Origin: Chloroflexota bacterium | Lineage (GTDB): Bacteria > Chloroflexota > UBA11872 | Reading direction: 5' to 3' | Length of the DNA stretch: 60,123 bases | NCBI GenBank assembly: GCA_022821645.1 | Contig: JAJEDE010000010.1 | Span: 1 to 60,123 of the forward strand | In this document: in pieces, positions 16,105 through 24,446 of the stretch | How the letters are laid out: the number at the start of each line of letters is the position of its first letter | Numbering within the stretch: position 1 is the first letter of the stretch | Position numbers and translations under genes: made by a program | The notes under the pieces: model-generated | What the model saw: only the letters and a program-made list of their open reading frames with translations | What the model was told of the DNA's origin: nothing | Databases searched by the model: none

Positions 16105-17355
16105 TCAGTGGGCAACGGCGGCGGCGCCGTGTTCGTCGATCAGGGCACCGGTTGTGAAGCGGTCGAGGGAGAAGGGTGCGTTGAGCGGGTGGGGTTCCTG
16201 GTGGGCGAGGGTGTGAGCGAAGACCCAGCCGGAGCCGGGGGTGGACTTGAAGCCTCCGGTGCCCCAGCCGCAGTTCATGAAGAGGCCCTTGATCGGGGTG
16301 CCGGAGATGATGGGGCTGGCATCGGGACAGACATCCACGGTGCCGGCCCACTGCCGGAGCATGCGGACGCGGCTGAAGATGGGGAAGAGCTCGCAGACGG
16401 CGGCGAGGACGTGCTCGATGATGCGGAAGTTGCCGTTCAGGTCGTAGCTGATAGGGGCGTCAATGCCGGCGCCGAGGACCAGTTCGCCGCGGTCCGTCTG
16501 GTGGATGTAGACGTGGACGGCGGATGACATGACGACGGGGTCGAAGACGGGCTTGAGCGGTTCGGTGACCAGGGCCTGGAGCGGGTGCGACTGGATGGGG
16601 AGGCGGATGCCGGCCATGGAGGCGAGCACGCTGGCGTTGCCAGCGACGACCAGGCCGACCGTGCCGGCGCGGATTTCGCCGCGGGTGGTTTCGAGCGAGG
16701 TGACGCGGCCATTGGCGGTGCGGATGCCGGTGACTTCGCAGTTTTCGACGATGTCGACGCCGAGGGCGTCGGCAGCACGGGCGTAGCCCCAGGCGACGGC
16801 GTCGTGGCGGGCCACGCCGCCGCGGCGTTGCAGGGTTCCGCCGAGGACGGGATAGCGGGTGTCGGGGGAGGTGTTGAGGATGGGGACGAGTTTGGAGACC
16901 TCGTCGGTGGAGAGCAGTTCGGCGTCGATGCCGTTGAGTTGGTTGGCGCCGACGCGGCGGGCGAGGTCTCGCATTTCCTGTTCGGAGTGGCCGATGTTCA
17001 ACAGACCGCGCTGGCTGAACATGACGTTGTAGTTGAGCTCCTGGCTGAGGCCTTCCCAGAGCTTGAGGGAGAACTCGTAGATGTGGGCGCTGGCGTCCCA
17101 GAGGTAGTTGGAACGAACGATGGCGGTGTTGCGGCCGATGTTGCCGCCACCCAACCAGCCGCGCTCCAGCACGGCGACGTTGGTGACGCCGTGGAGCCTT
17201 GCCAGGTAGTAGGCCGTGGCCAGGCCGTGGCCGCCGGCGCCGACGATTACGACGTCGTAGGACGGCTGCGGCTCAGCCTTGCGCCAGGCGGGGGTCCAGT
17301 CGCGATGGCCGCGCAGGCCGCGACGGATGAGGTTGGGGAGCGAGTAGAACTGCAT
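16105..17355 (-). CDS. soxB: Sarcosine oxidase beta subunit
   Basis: A 416-residue flavoprotein of the DAO family. The FAD-binding Rossmann motif is '[20 protein letters not shown]' near residue 34. '[17 protein letters not shown]' carries the histidine expected to bind FMN covalently, and '[17 protein letters not shown]' near 375 is the C-terminal FAD contact. Beta oxidises sarcosine and sends electrons to oxygen. Start ATG 17355 gives the standard '[17 protein letters not shown]' beginning. It is the first gene of the operon; no glycine riboswitch or recognisable regulator site is visible in the 180 bp upstream. Confidence 0.93.
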   Translation of the reverse strand: MQFYSLPNLIRRGLRGHRDWTPAWRKAEPQPSYDVVIVGAGGHGLATAYYLARLHGVTNVAVLERGWLGGGNIGRNTAIVRSNYLWDASAHIYEFSLKLWEGLSQELNYNVMFSQRGLLNIGHSEQEMRDLARRVGANQLNGIDAELLSTDEVSKLVPILNTSPDTRYPVLGGTLQRRGGVARHDAVAWGYARAADALGVDIVENCEVTGIRTANGRVTSLETTRGEIRAGTVGLVVAGNASVLASMAGIRLPIQSHPLQALVTEPLKPVFDPVVMSSAVHVYIHQTDRGELVLGAGIDAPISYDLNGNFRIIEHVLAAVCELFPIFSRVRMLRQWAGTVDVCPDASPIISGTPIKGLFMNCGWGTGGFKSTPGSGWVFAHTLAHQEPHPLNAPFSLDRFTTGALIDEHGAAAVAH

Positions 17356-17537
17356 GCGCGGCCCGGATGCCCAGGGGCGAGGGCAGGGTAGCGCGGTTCA
17401 GGATGTCATGGCGCGGAGAGACGAGTGAAAGCGGGCAGGTTCGATAGGGAACTCGCTATATGCGCGGCTGTAGTGGATACATGCTTGGCGACACCTGGCG
17501 CCCAGCGCCCATGCCCGGGTCTTGCCGTGCCGCGCCG

Positions 17538-17753
17538 TTAGCCCGCCAGGCGATCGACGACGATTACGACGCTGGTGGCCACCGCGGCCGCTGCCAGGAC
17601 GAGCCCGGCCAGCCAGCGGGTTTGCGAGGCCATGGCGGCGGTGATGCGGGTTTCGAGGGCGGCGAGGTCGGCCTTGGTGGCGTAGTGGCGCAGGGTGCGA
17701 TCCAATTCCTCGCGCAATTCGGCGCGGGTGAGCGGGGCGTGTTCAGTTGCCAT
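17538..17753 (-). CDS. Small coiled-coil membrane protein, tandem paralogue 1 (shortest)
   Basis: The gene product is about 71 residues from the ATG at 17753. The conserved core is 'LDRTLRHYATKADLAALETR', an amphipathic helix with the 'YATKADLAAL' motif seen in many small DUF1640/XhlA-like proteins. It is followed directly by one C-terminal transmembrane helix ('WLAGLVLAAAAVATSVVIVV'). This copy has no complete 11-residue repeat between helix and membrane segment. The start at the second Met is preferred because a GAGG ribosome-binding site precedes it; the upstream in-frame ATG adds 'MGGRGSGL', which encodes that site. Function is unknown. Confidence 0.65.
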   Translation of the reverse strand: MATEHAPLTRAELREELDRTLRHYATKADLAALETRITAAMASQTRWLAGLVLAAAAVATSVVIVVDRLAG

Positions 17754-17856
17754 CAAGCCTGAGCCTCTACCGCCCATGAACCGATCCGGTTACCTGAGAC
17801 GATGGTTGCAGTTCGATATTGTTCGGTCAAGACGCGGTTAGATCCGGGCCGCGGTG

Positions 17857-18138
17857 TCAGCCGGCCAAGCGATCAACGACGATTACGACGCTGGTGGCCA
17901 CCGCTGCCGCTGCCAGGACGAGCCCGGCCAGCCAGCGGGTTTGCGAGGCCATCGCGGCCGTGAGATCGGCAATCGCGGCTGTGTGAGCGGCAGCCTGCTC
18001 GGCCACGGCCTGCGTGATGCGGGTTTCGAGGGCAGCGAGGTCGGCCTTGGTGGCGTAGTGGCGAAGGGTGCGGTCCAACTCGTTGCGCAACTCTTCGCGC
18101 AATTCTTGCCGCGTGAGCGGGGAAGTCTCCACTGCCAT
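17857..18138 (-). CDS. Small coiled-coil membrane protein, tandem paralogue 2
   Basis: About 93 residues. It has the same N-terminal helix and C-terminal membrane helix as its neighbours, separated by one complete unit ('AVAEQAAAHTA') plus a degenerate one. It is exactly 22 residues (66 bp, two 11-residue units) longer than paralogue 1. GGAGG lies 10 nt before the preferred ATG. The intergenic spacer toward the next copy is also conserved, including a TTGACC word about 90 bp upstream of the start, so the duplicated unit carried its own promoter region. Confidence 0.65.
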   Translation of the reverse strand: MAVETSPLTRQELREELRNELDRTLRHYATKADLAALETRITQAVAEQAAAHTAAIADLTAAMASQTRWLAGLVLAAAAVATSVVIVVDRLAG

Positions 18139-18241
18139 CAAACCTGTGCCTCCACCGCCCATGAACCGATCCGATTACCTGAAACGATGGTTGCAATTCG
18201 ATACTGTTCGGTCAAGACGCGGGTAGGTCCGGGCTGCGGTG

Positions 18242-18589
18242 TCAGCCGGCCAGGCGATCGACGACGATTACGACGCTGGTGGCCACCGCTGCCGCTGCCA
18301 GGACGAGCCCGGCCAGCCAGCGGGTTTGCGAGGCCATCGCGGCCGTGAGATCGGCAATCGCGGCTGTGTGAGCGGCAGCCTGGTCTGCCAAAGCGGAAGT
18401 GTGTGCGGCCGACTGCTCGGCCATGGCGGAGCTATGGGCGGCTGTCTGCGCGGCCATGGCCTGCGTGATGCGGGTTTCGAGGGCGGCGAGGTCAGCCTTG
18501 GTTGCGTAGTGGCGCAGGGTGCGATCCAACTCGTTGCGCAACTCTTCGCGCAAGTCGTCGCGGGTGAGCGGGGACGTCTCCACTGCCAT
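18242..18589 (-). CDS. Small coiled-coil membrane protein, tandem paralogue 3
   Basis: About 115 residues, another 22 residues longer than paralogue 2. Between the conserved helix and the membrane helix lie units such as 'AMAAQTAAHSS', 'AMAEQSAAHTS' and 'ALADQAAAHTA'. The N-terminal and C-terminal parts are nearly identical to paralogue 2, pointing to recent duplication followed by repeat gain or loss. GGAGG precedes the preferred ATG. The single C-terminal membrane helix suggests a cytoplasmic or external coiled coil anchored at the membrane. Confidence 0.65.
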   Translation of the reverse strand: MAVETSPLTRDDLREELRNELDRTLRHYATKADLAALETRITQAMAAQTAAHSSAMAEQSAAHTSALADQAAAHTAAIADLTAAMASQTRWLAGLVLAAAAVATSVVIVVDRLAG

Positions 18590-18723
18590 CAAACCTGTGC
18601 CTCCACCGCCCATGGATCGAACCGATTACCTGAAACGATGGTTGCAATTCGATACTGTTCGGTCAAGAAGCGGTTAGATCCGGGCCGGGGTGTCGGGGCG
18701 GCGAGTCGAACGGTCGAGAGCCG

Positions 18724-19116
18724 TTAGCCGGCCAGGCGGTCTACGGCGATCAACACACTGGTCGCCGCAGCCGCGGCCGCCAGGACTAGTCCGGCCAGCC
18801 AACGAGTCTGTGCCGCCATGGCGGAGGTGTGGGCGGCTGTCTGCGCGGCCACTGCGGAGGTATGGGCGGCAGCCTGCTCGGCCATTGCGGAGGTATGGGC
18901 TGCAGCCTGCTCGGCCAAAGCGGACGTATGCGCAGTTGTTTGGGAGGCTATGGCGGACGTGTGCGCAGCTGTCTGGTCGGCCAACGCCTGGGTGATTCGA
19001 GTTTCAAGGGCGGCGAGGTCAGCCTTGGTGGCGTAGTGGCGCAAGGTCCGGTCAAGCTCCTTGCGCAACTCGTCGCGCAGGTCCTCGCGGGTGAGCGGTG
19101 AAGTCTCAACAGTCAT
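18724..19116 (-). CDS. Small coiled-coil membrane protein, tandem paralogue 4 (longest)
   Basis: About 130 residues. It holds five to six 11-residue units of the pattern AxAxQxxAHTS ('ALADQTAAHTS', 'AIASQTTAHTS', 'ALAEQAAAHTS', 'AMAEQAAAHTS', 'AVAAQTAAHTS') between the conserved helix and the membrane helix. Its upstream sequence differs from that of paralogues 1-3, and it is first in transcription order, so it is probably the founder copy. A GAGGAAG site precedes the preferred ATG at 19116. An 11-residue periodicity with small residues at core positions predicts a hendecad coiled coil. Confidence 0.65.
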   Translation of the reverse strand: MTVETSPLTREDLRDELRKELDRTLRHYATKADLAALETRITQALADQTAAHTSAIASQTTAHTSALAEQAAAHTSAMAEQAAAHTSAVAAQTAAHTSAMAAQTRWLAGLVLAAAAAATSVLIAVDRLAG

Positions 19117-19232
19117 CGAGTTTCTTCCTCTACCGCCCATGAACGAACCCAACTGTTCAATTCATGATTGCAGTCTGCCTAGGGCATTGCAAGGCGCGAG
19201 TAGGTCGAGCAATTGCGCGCGGCGGGCGGGAA

Positions 19233-21017
19233 TCAGAGCGGCCAGACGATGGGGACGATGATGAGGGAGACGATGAGGACGACGAGAGTGAGCGGGCCGC
19301 CGACTTTGATGAAGTCGATGAAGCGGAAGGCGCCGGTGTTGTAGATGAGCACGTTGGACTGATGGCCGATGGGGGTCATGAAGGCGGTGGATCCGGCGAT
19401 GGCGACCATCATCAGGACAGCGTGGGGCGCGATGCCGAAGCTGGCGGCGATGCCGAGGCCGATGGGCGCGACCAGCACGACGGCGGCGGCGTTGGACATG
19501 AGCTGGGTGAGCAGGGACGTGAAGATGAAGATGCCGGCGAGGACGGCTATGGGACCGAGCGGTCGAAGCGTGTCGGTGACCGCCTGCGCCAGGTTCTCGG
19601 CCAGGCCGGTGGTCTGCATGGCGGTACCGAGGGGGAGCAGGGCGGCGATGAGGACAAGGGTGCGCCACTCGACGGCGGCGTAGACGCGGTCGTATGGGAG
19701 GACGCGGGTGACAACGATGAGCAAGGCGCCCAGGACGCCGGTTACGGCGATGTGGGCGACATCCGCGGCCGCCAGCCCCACAGCCAGCGCCAGGATGGCC
19801 AGCGGAACCAGCATTCGCGGTCGGGGAAGCACGAGCCGTGCGCGCTGGGAGAGGACGATGAAGTCGGTGGACTCTTCAAGGTCGGACACGCGGGCGCTGG
19901 GCATGCGAACCATGAGCACGTCGCCGGTCTCGATTCGCTGGTCGCGCAAGCGGGTTCGCAGGCGCGTGCCCTGGCGCCAGATACCAAGCACGAGACCACC
20001 GAAACGGTTGCGGAAGCGCATGGCGGCAATCGAGAGGCCGCGGCTGGAGAAGGTGGGGCCGGCGACCAGTTCGAGAACGGTCGCCCGCTCGTCTTCGGCT
20101 TGCAAGCGATCGGGTTCAAAATCACGCTCCGAGGTGAATTCCACACCCTCGACCTGCGTTAGCCGAAGTACGTCGTCAGGCTCGCCTTCAACCAGGACCA
20201 CGTCACCGACAAAGAGCACCTCTTCGGCGGTGGGGAAGCGAAGCCGGCGGCCGTCACGAAAGATCTCCATGACGGAAATGTCAAAGCGCGGCCGCCAGCG
20301 CAGTTCGCGGAGATTCTTGCCAACCAGGGAGGCGCCAGCCGGGACGCGGACTTCGGCCAGGTAGTCGCGAGTCTGGGCTATGCCTTCGTCGAAGTCCGGG
20401 CCTTGCCGATCGGGCACGAGGCGACGGCCGACAGTTACGAGATAGAGCAAGCCGGCACCGAGGATGGCCGCGCCGGTGGGGGCAAAGTCGAACATGCCGA
20501 AGGGCCGGTGGCCGGCCGCGGCCAGGGCGTCGCTGACCAGCAGGTTGGGCGGGGTGCCGATCTGGGTCATCAGCCCGCCGAGCATGGAGCCGAAGGCCAG
20601 GGGCATGAGCAGACGCGAGGCGGAGGCGTCGGCGGCGCGGGCGAGGGTGACGGCGGCGGGCATGAGGATGACGGTGGCGGCGATGTTGTTGATGAAGGCG
20701 GACATTCCGCCCACGACCAATACGAGCAAGACGGTCAGGACAGCGATGCGGGTTCCGCCGTAACGGACGATGGCCGAGGCCAGCGCGGCGGGCGCTCCGG
20801 CTTCCACCAGGCCGGCGCTAAGGATGAACATGGCAGCCACGGTGATGACGGCCGGGCTGGCGAAACCGGCAAAGGCAGTGGGGGCGTCGACGGTGCCGGT
20901 GAGCCCGAGAACGAGCAATACGAGAACGCCCACGCCTTCGGGGGGCAGCCGTTCGGTGGCGAACAGCACAAGGGCGCCGACCACACAGCCGACCACTATC
21001 CAAGCTTCGGGCGTCAT
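19233..21017 (-). CDS. SLC13/DASS-family anion transporter with two TrkA-C domains
   Basis: A 594-residue membrane protein. Two bundles of transmembrane helices ('PAVITVAAMFILSAGLVEAG', 'SAFINNIAATVILMPAAVTL' with 'FGSMLGGLMTQIGTPPNLLV'; and 'LTQLMSNAAAVVLVAPIGLG' with 'STAFMTPIGHQSNVLIYNTG') carry the paired SNT-type sodium and substrate motifs. They flank a soluble middle of about 200 residues with two RCK_C/TrkA-C modules ('FDISVMEIFRDGRRL', 'VLMVRMPSARVSDLE'). It likely imports sulfate, phosphate or a dicarboxylate with sodium, gated by a ligand on the TrkA-C parts. ATG 21017 starts directly at the first helix. It has no obvious operon partner. Confidence 0.85.
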   Translation of the reverse strand: MTPEAWIVVGCVVGALVLFATERLPPEGVGVLVLLVLGLTGTVDAPTAFAGFASPAVITVAAMFILSAGLVEAGAPAALASAIVRYGGTRIAVLTVLLVLVVGGMSAFINNIAATVILMPAAVTLARAADASASRLLMPLAFGSMLGGLMTQIGTPPNLLVSDALAAAGHRPFGMFDFAPTGAAILGAGLLYLVTVGRRLVPDRQGPDFDEGIAQTRDYLAEVRVPAGASLVGKNLRELRWRPRFDISVMEIFRDGRRLRFPTAEEVLFVGDVVLVEGEPDDVLRLTQVEGVEFTSERDFEPDRLQAEDERATVLELVAGPTFSSRGLSIAAMRFRNRFGGLVLGIWRQGTRLRTRLRDQRIETGDVLMVRMPSARVSDLEESTDFIVLSQRARLVLPRPRMLVPLAILALAVGLAAADVAHIAVTGVLGALLIVVTRVLPYDRVYAAVEWRTLVLIAALLPLGTAMQTTGLAENLAQAVTDTLRPLGPIAVLAGIFIFTSLLTQLMSNAAAVVLVAPIGLGIAASFGIAPHAVLMMVAIAGSTAFMTPIGHQSNVLIYNTGAFRFIDFIKVGGPLTLVVLIVSLIIVPIVWPL

Positions 21018-21105
21018 GGCGCCCTACTGACGGCCAAGCGGTTCACGCCTTAGGATACGCTTCGATCCACGCGTCAGTCCCGACCGGGCCGATCGGAGCG
21101 AAGCC

Positions 21106-22221
21106 ATGGCTGAGACCGGCATTGCCGCCACCTATCACGGAACCAACATTCCGTTCGACCTCCGGGAATACCCGGTGCCCGACCCCGAGCCCGGGGCGGC
21201 CGTTCTGGCGATGACGATGGCCAACGTATGCGGTTCGGACCTGCACTACTGGCGGGGCGACATTGACGTGGTGAAGATGGGCCGACCGACACCGATGGCG
21301 CTGGGGCACGAGGGCACCGGCAGGATCCACAAGTTGGGCGACGGCGTGACGACGGACACGATGGGCGAGCCGGTGACGGAGGGCGACCGGGTTGTCTTTC
21401 AGTACTTCTACCCATGCATGCAATGTGCGACCTGCCTCAAAGGGCATACGTACGCGTGCCCGACGCGGCAGTTCGACCGGACGCAGAGCGCGGACGTGTG
21501 GCCGCATTTCCGGGGGACGTTTGCGGAGTACTACTACCTGCATCCCAAGCACGCGATGTTCAAGGTGCCGGATTCGTTGTCGGACCTTGAGATCGCGGGG
21601 ATTAACTGCGCGCTGTCGCAGGTGGTCTCGGGACTGGACCGCGCAGGACTATCCTTTGGCGAAACGGTCGCGATCCAGGGAGCGGGCGGCCTGGGGGTGT
21701 ACGCCGCCGGCATAGCCAAGGCCCGCGGGGCCGCCAAGGTCATTGCCATCGATGGCGTGGATGAACGGTTGGACCTGATCCGTGAGTTTGGTGCGACCGA
21801 CGTGGTCGATATCCGGGAGTATGAGACGCCGGAGGAACGGGCGGACGCGGTTCGCGACCTGACCGGCGGGCTGGGCACCGACGTGACCCTTGAGCTGGTG
21901 GGCCACCCGGGGGTGGTACGGGAAGGGCTGGACATGACGGCCCACGGCGGACGCTACCTGGAGATTGGAAACATCAACGTGGGGTGGGATACGGAGTTCG
22001 ATCCATCGGTGATCGTGTTCAAGAGCATCACGGTGATCGGAATCGCCCATTACAAGGCCCAGGACCTGTGGAACTCGCTGAACTTCCTGGTCGACTACAA
22101 GGATGAACTGCCGTTCGACCAGATCCTGTCGCACACGTTCCCGCTGTCGCAGATCGACCACGCGATGGAGCAGCAGGACAAGGGGTACATCACGCGGTCG
22201 GCGTTGATTCCGGGGAGTTAG
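21106..22221 (+). CDS. Zinc-dependent medium-chain alcohol dehydrogenase
   Basis: A 371-residue MDR-family enzyme. Catalytic zinc ligands are Cys42 ('VCGSDLHYW'), His68 and Glu69 ('GHEGTG'). The structural zinc lobe is Cys105, Cys108, Cys111 and Cys119 ('CMQCATCLKGHTYAC'). The Rossmann motif 'GAGGLGVYAAGIAKARGA' is near 193, with acidic 'IDGVDERL' indicating NAD preference. It resembles sorbitol/threonine-type dehydrogenases; the substrate is unknown. The start ATG has GGAG upstream. The gene is divergent from the SLC13 transporter, with about 90 bp between starts. Confidence 0.85.
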   Translation: MAETGIAATYHGTNIPFDLREYPVPDPEPGAAVLAMTMANVCGSDLHYWRGDIDVVKMGRPTPMALGHEGTGRIHKLGDGVTTDTMGEPVTEGDRVVFQYFYPCMQCATCLKGHTYACPTRQFDRTQSADVWPHFRGTFAEYYYLHPKHAMFKVPDSLSDLEIAGINCALSQVVSGLDRAGLSFGETVAIQGAGGLGVYAAGIAKARGAAKVIAIDGVDERLDLIREFGATDVVDIREYETPEERADAVRDLTGGLGTDVTLELVGHPGVVREGLDMTAHGGRYLEIGNINVGWDTEFDPSVIVFKSITVIGIAHYKAQDLWNSLNFLVDYKDELPFDQILSHTFPLSQIDHAMEQQDKGYITRSALIPGS

Positions 22222-22320
22222 AGATTCGGTGCATGGTTCGTGACTGCGGCCAAGGATTGGATTGACACAGATGCCTAGGCTGCGTTTTCGAGGCTCTGTG
22301 CCGCACGGCGGAGGCGGTTG

Positions 22321-23208
22321 ATGAAGGCCTGGGGCGTGGTCTGGGACGCGTTCAACGCCCCGATGTTCAGCCTGGGCGAGGACCCGGTGACGCCGCTGAG
22401 CCTGATCGTACTGGTCGTGATTTTCACCGTGACCTGGTTCGTGGCCGGGCGCGTGCGCTGGGCGTTGGAAGACCAGATTGGCCAGCGCGTGGAGGAAATT
22501 CCAGAGGCGCTGCTGCATGTGGTCGGAAACCTGGCGAGGTACACGATCATCCTCGTGGGTTGGTTTATTGGCCTGCAGTCGGTGGGTTTTCAATTGGATG
22601 CGGTGCTGGTGATCTTTGGCGCCCTGGGCGTGGGCATGGGCTTCGGCCTGCAGAACATCGCCAACAACTTCGTCTCAGGCGTGATTCTGCTGGTGGAGCG
22701 TCCGATCAAAGTGGGCGACGTGATCAGCGTGGCGGGCGAATTGGGCACGGTGGAACGGGTGGGCATCCGGGCGACGACGCTGCGAAAGTTCGACCAGACG
22801 CAGGCGATCGTGCCGAACGGCGACCTGATTTCCAGCGTGGTGAACAACTGGACGCTGGACGACCGGCGCGTGCGGGTGGACTTTGTGGTGGGGGTGGCCT
22901 ACGGCTCGGACACGCGGCTGGTGGAGCGGCTGATCCGGGAGGCTGTGACCGAGCACGAACTGGTGCTGGACGACCCGGAGCCGCGGATCTTCTTTTTCGA
23001 GTTCGGGGATTCGTCGTTGAATTTCCGGGTGCTGGCGTACGTGGCCGACATCAGCGAGCGATTCTCGACGCTGAGCGATCTGCACTTCACGATCGACGAG
23101 AGTTTCCGCGAGCACGACATCGAGATTCCGTTCCCGCAGCGCGATCTGCACGTGCGGTCGATCGACGAGGACGTGGCGTTTCGGCACGGGCCGACGGATT
23201 CGAGCTAG
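22321..23208 (+). CDS. Small-conductance mechanosensitive channel, MscS family
   Basis: About 295 residues. Three transmembrane helices ('LSLIVLVVIFTVTWFVAGRV', 'LARYTIILVGWFIGLQSVGF', 'DAVLVIFGALGVGMGFGLQN') end in the pore-lining glycine/alanine helix 'GVGMGFGLQNIANNFVSGVI'. The cytoplasmic beta domain follows ('ERPIKVGDVISV', 'GTVERVGIRATTLRKFD', 'VPNGDLISSVVNNWT'), all diagnostic of MscS. It releases solutes on osmotic downshock. ATG 22321 is chosen because GGAGG lies 7 nt upstream; a TTG three bases earlier is in frame. Confidence 0.9.
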   Translation: MKAWGVVWDAFNAPMFSLGEDPVTPLSLIVLVVIFTVTWFVAGRVRWALEDQIGQRVEEIPEALLHVVGNLARYTIILVGWFIGLQSVGFQLDAVLVIFGALGVGMGFGLQNIANNFVSGVILLVERPIKVGDVISVAGELGTVERVGIRATTLRKFDQTQAIVPNGDLISSVVNNWTLDDRRVRVDFVVGVAYGSDTRLVERLIREAVTEHELVLDDPEPRIFFFEFGDSSLNFRVLAYVADISERFSTLSDLHFTIDESFREHDIEIPFPQRDLHVRSIDEDVAFRHGPTDSS

Positions 23209-23251
23209 CCGCCGACGAGATCGCGCCATCGCCACCTTGTCAACTCGAGCG

Positions 23252-23288
23252 TTAGGCTATGCGAGTTTCCGCGTTAGCATGGGCTAAC
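23252..23288 (+). promoter_or_regulatory. Candidate DtxR-family operator upstream of the ABC ATPase gene
   Basis: GTTAGCATGGGCTAAC (23273-23288) is a palindrome with 6-bp arms. TTAGGCTA (23252-23259) lies 13 bp before it. Both match halves of the known DtxR/IdeR consensus (TTAGGTTAGSCTAACCTAA). The site is about 70 bp upstream of the ABC ATPase start, and a DtxR-family regulator gene follows that gene. The operator assignment is inferred from motif similarity and context. Confidence 0.5.
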
Positions 23289-23360
23289 CCTGAGGGCGCG
23301 TGCTGATTCTTCTCGTGGATTGTCAGTGAGTGACGCGGTGAGGCGAAGAGGCGTGTATCG

Positions 23361-24395
23361 ATGAGCCTGGCGCTGCGCTGCAGGGGGTTGACGAAGCGCT
23401 TTGCCGGGGTGACGGCGCTGGCCGACGTTTCCATGGACGTGAAGGCGGGCACGCTGCTGGCGCTGCTTGGCCCGAGTGGCTGTGGCAAGACGACGCTGCT
23501 GCGGTTGATCGCCGGTCTTGACCGGCCAGACGCCGGCACGATTGAGATCGGCGATCGTGTGGTGGAGGCGACGGGAGTGCATGCGCCGCCCGAACAGCGG
23601 CAGGTGGGGTTGGTTTTTCAGGAGTACGCGCTCTTTCCGCACCTGAGCGTTGCCGACAACGTGGCCTTTGGGCTGCCGCGCGGGCAGGATCGGACGGCTC
23701 GGGTCCGGGACTTGCTGGGCCAGGTGGGACTGAACGGCCTGGGATCGCGGATGCCGCACGAGCTTTCCGGCGGTCAGCAGCAGCGGGTGGCGCTGGCGCG
23801 GGCGCTGGCTCCGAGTCCGCGGCTGATCATGCTGGATGAGCCGTTTTCCAACCTGGATCCCGCGCTGCGCGACGGTGTGCGGCGGGAAGTGCAACGCGTG
23901 CTGCGGGCGGCGAAGGCGACAGCCATCATCGTGACGCATGATCAAGAAGAGGCGCTGAGCATGGCCGACGAGGTGGCGGTGATGATGGATGGCTGTATCC
24001 AGCAGCAGGGCGCGCCGGCCGCGGTTTACTGGTGGCCGGTCTCGCGACGTGTGGCCGAGTTTGTGGGCGACATTAACGTGATCGACGGCCGCGCGATCGG
24101 GCACGTCGTCGTGTGCGACCTTGGCACGGTGGCCATCCTTGAAGAGGTCGTTGGGCCCGTGGATCTGCTGATTCGACCGGAGGCTCTGCAACTCACGCCT
24201 GACATCCGTGGGCAGGCAGTGCAGCGGGACCGTACGTTCTACGGTCATGACCAGATGATTGAGGTGCAGTTTGATTCTGGCCTGCGCCTCACCTCGCGCG
24301 TGGCGCCAATGTTCCCTTTTGCGCCTGGGAACCGCGTGCGCGTGCAACTCAGCCCGGACGGCGAGGCCCTGGCTTTTCCCAGAACCGACAGCTAG
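23361..24395 (+). CDS. ABC transporter ATP-binding protein with TOBE-like C-terminus (iron/polyamine type)
   Basis: A 344-residue ATPase of the FbpC/PotA/CysA class. It shows Walker A 'GPSGCGKTT' (about 38), Q-loop 'VFQEYALFPHLSV', signature 'LSGGQQQR' (about 135), Walker B 'LIMLDEPF' with D-loop 'SNLDP', and switch His 'VTHDQEEA'. The last 100 residues form a TOBE-like regulatory domain ('VDLLIRPEALQL', 'GNRVRVQLSPDG'). No permease or binding-protein gene adjoins it, so it must serve partners encoded elsewhere. The following DtxR-type regulator and the DtxR-box-like site upstream point to metal, probably iron, uptake. Confidence 0.85.
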   Translation: MSLALRCRGLTKRFAGVTALADVSMDVKAGTLLALLGPSGCGKTTLLRLIAGLDRPDAGTIEIGDRVVEATGVHAPPEQRQVGLVFQEYALFPHLSVADNVAFGLPRGQDRTARVRDLLGQVGLNGLGSRMPHELSGGQQQRVALARALAPSPRLIMLDEPFSNLDPALRDGVRREVQRVLRAAKATAIIVTHDQEEALSMADEVAVMMDGCIQQQGAPAAVYWWPVSRRVAEFVGDINVIDGRAIGHVVVCDLGTVAILEEVVGPVDLLIRPEALQLTPDIRGQAVQRDRTFYGHDQMIEVQFDSGLRLTSRVAPMFPFAPGNRVRVQLSPDGEALAFPRTDS

Positions 24396-24446
24396 CCCGA
24401 CGGCGCGATTCCGTCCGTCCTGCGACTCGTGGCAGAATTGAGGCCT

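Larger units (their letters stand above)
17538..19152 (-). repeat. Tandem gene array with length-variable 33-bp coding repeats
   Basis: Four consecutive units of about 350-450 bp each repeat a coding sequence plus a conserved spacer (AACCGATCC..TTACCTGA.ACGATGGTTGCA.TTCGATA.TGTTCGGTCAAG). Inside each gene, 33-bp sub-repeats encode 11-residue units. The number of units grows stepwise from paralogue 1 to 4. This is a two-level tandem repeat: genes within the array and units within genes. Confidence 0.75.

Noticed and set aside
17356..17537. Glycine riboswitch upstream of the sarcosine oxidase operon
   Set aside because: No conserved glycine-aptamer core or terminator could be recognised in the sequence before soxB.
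17538..19152. Regular repeats first suspected to be a CRISPR array or minisatellite
   Set aside because: Repeats are 33 bp in frame inside four open reading frames with conserved ends; there are no unique spacers and no cas genes.
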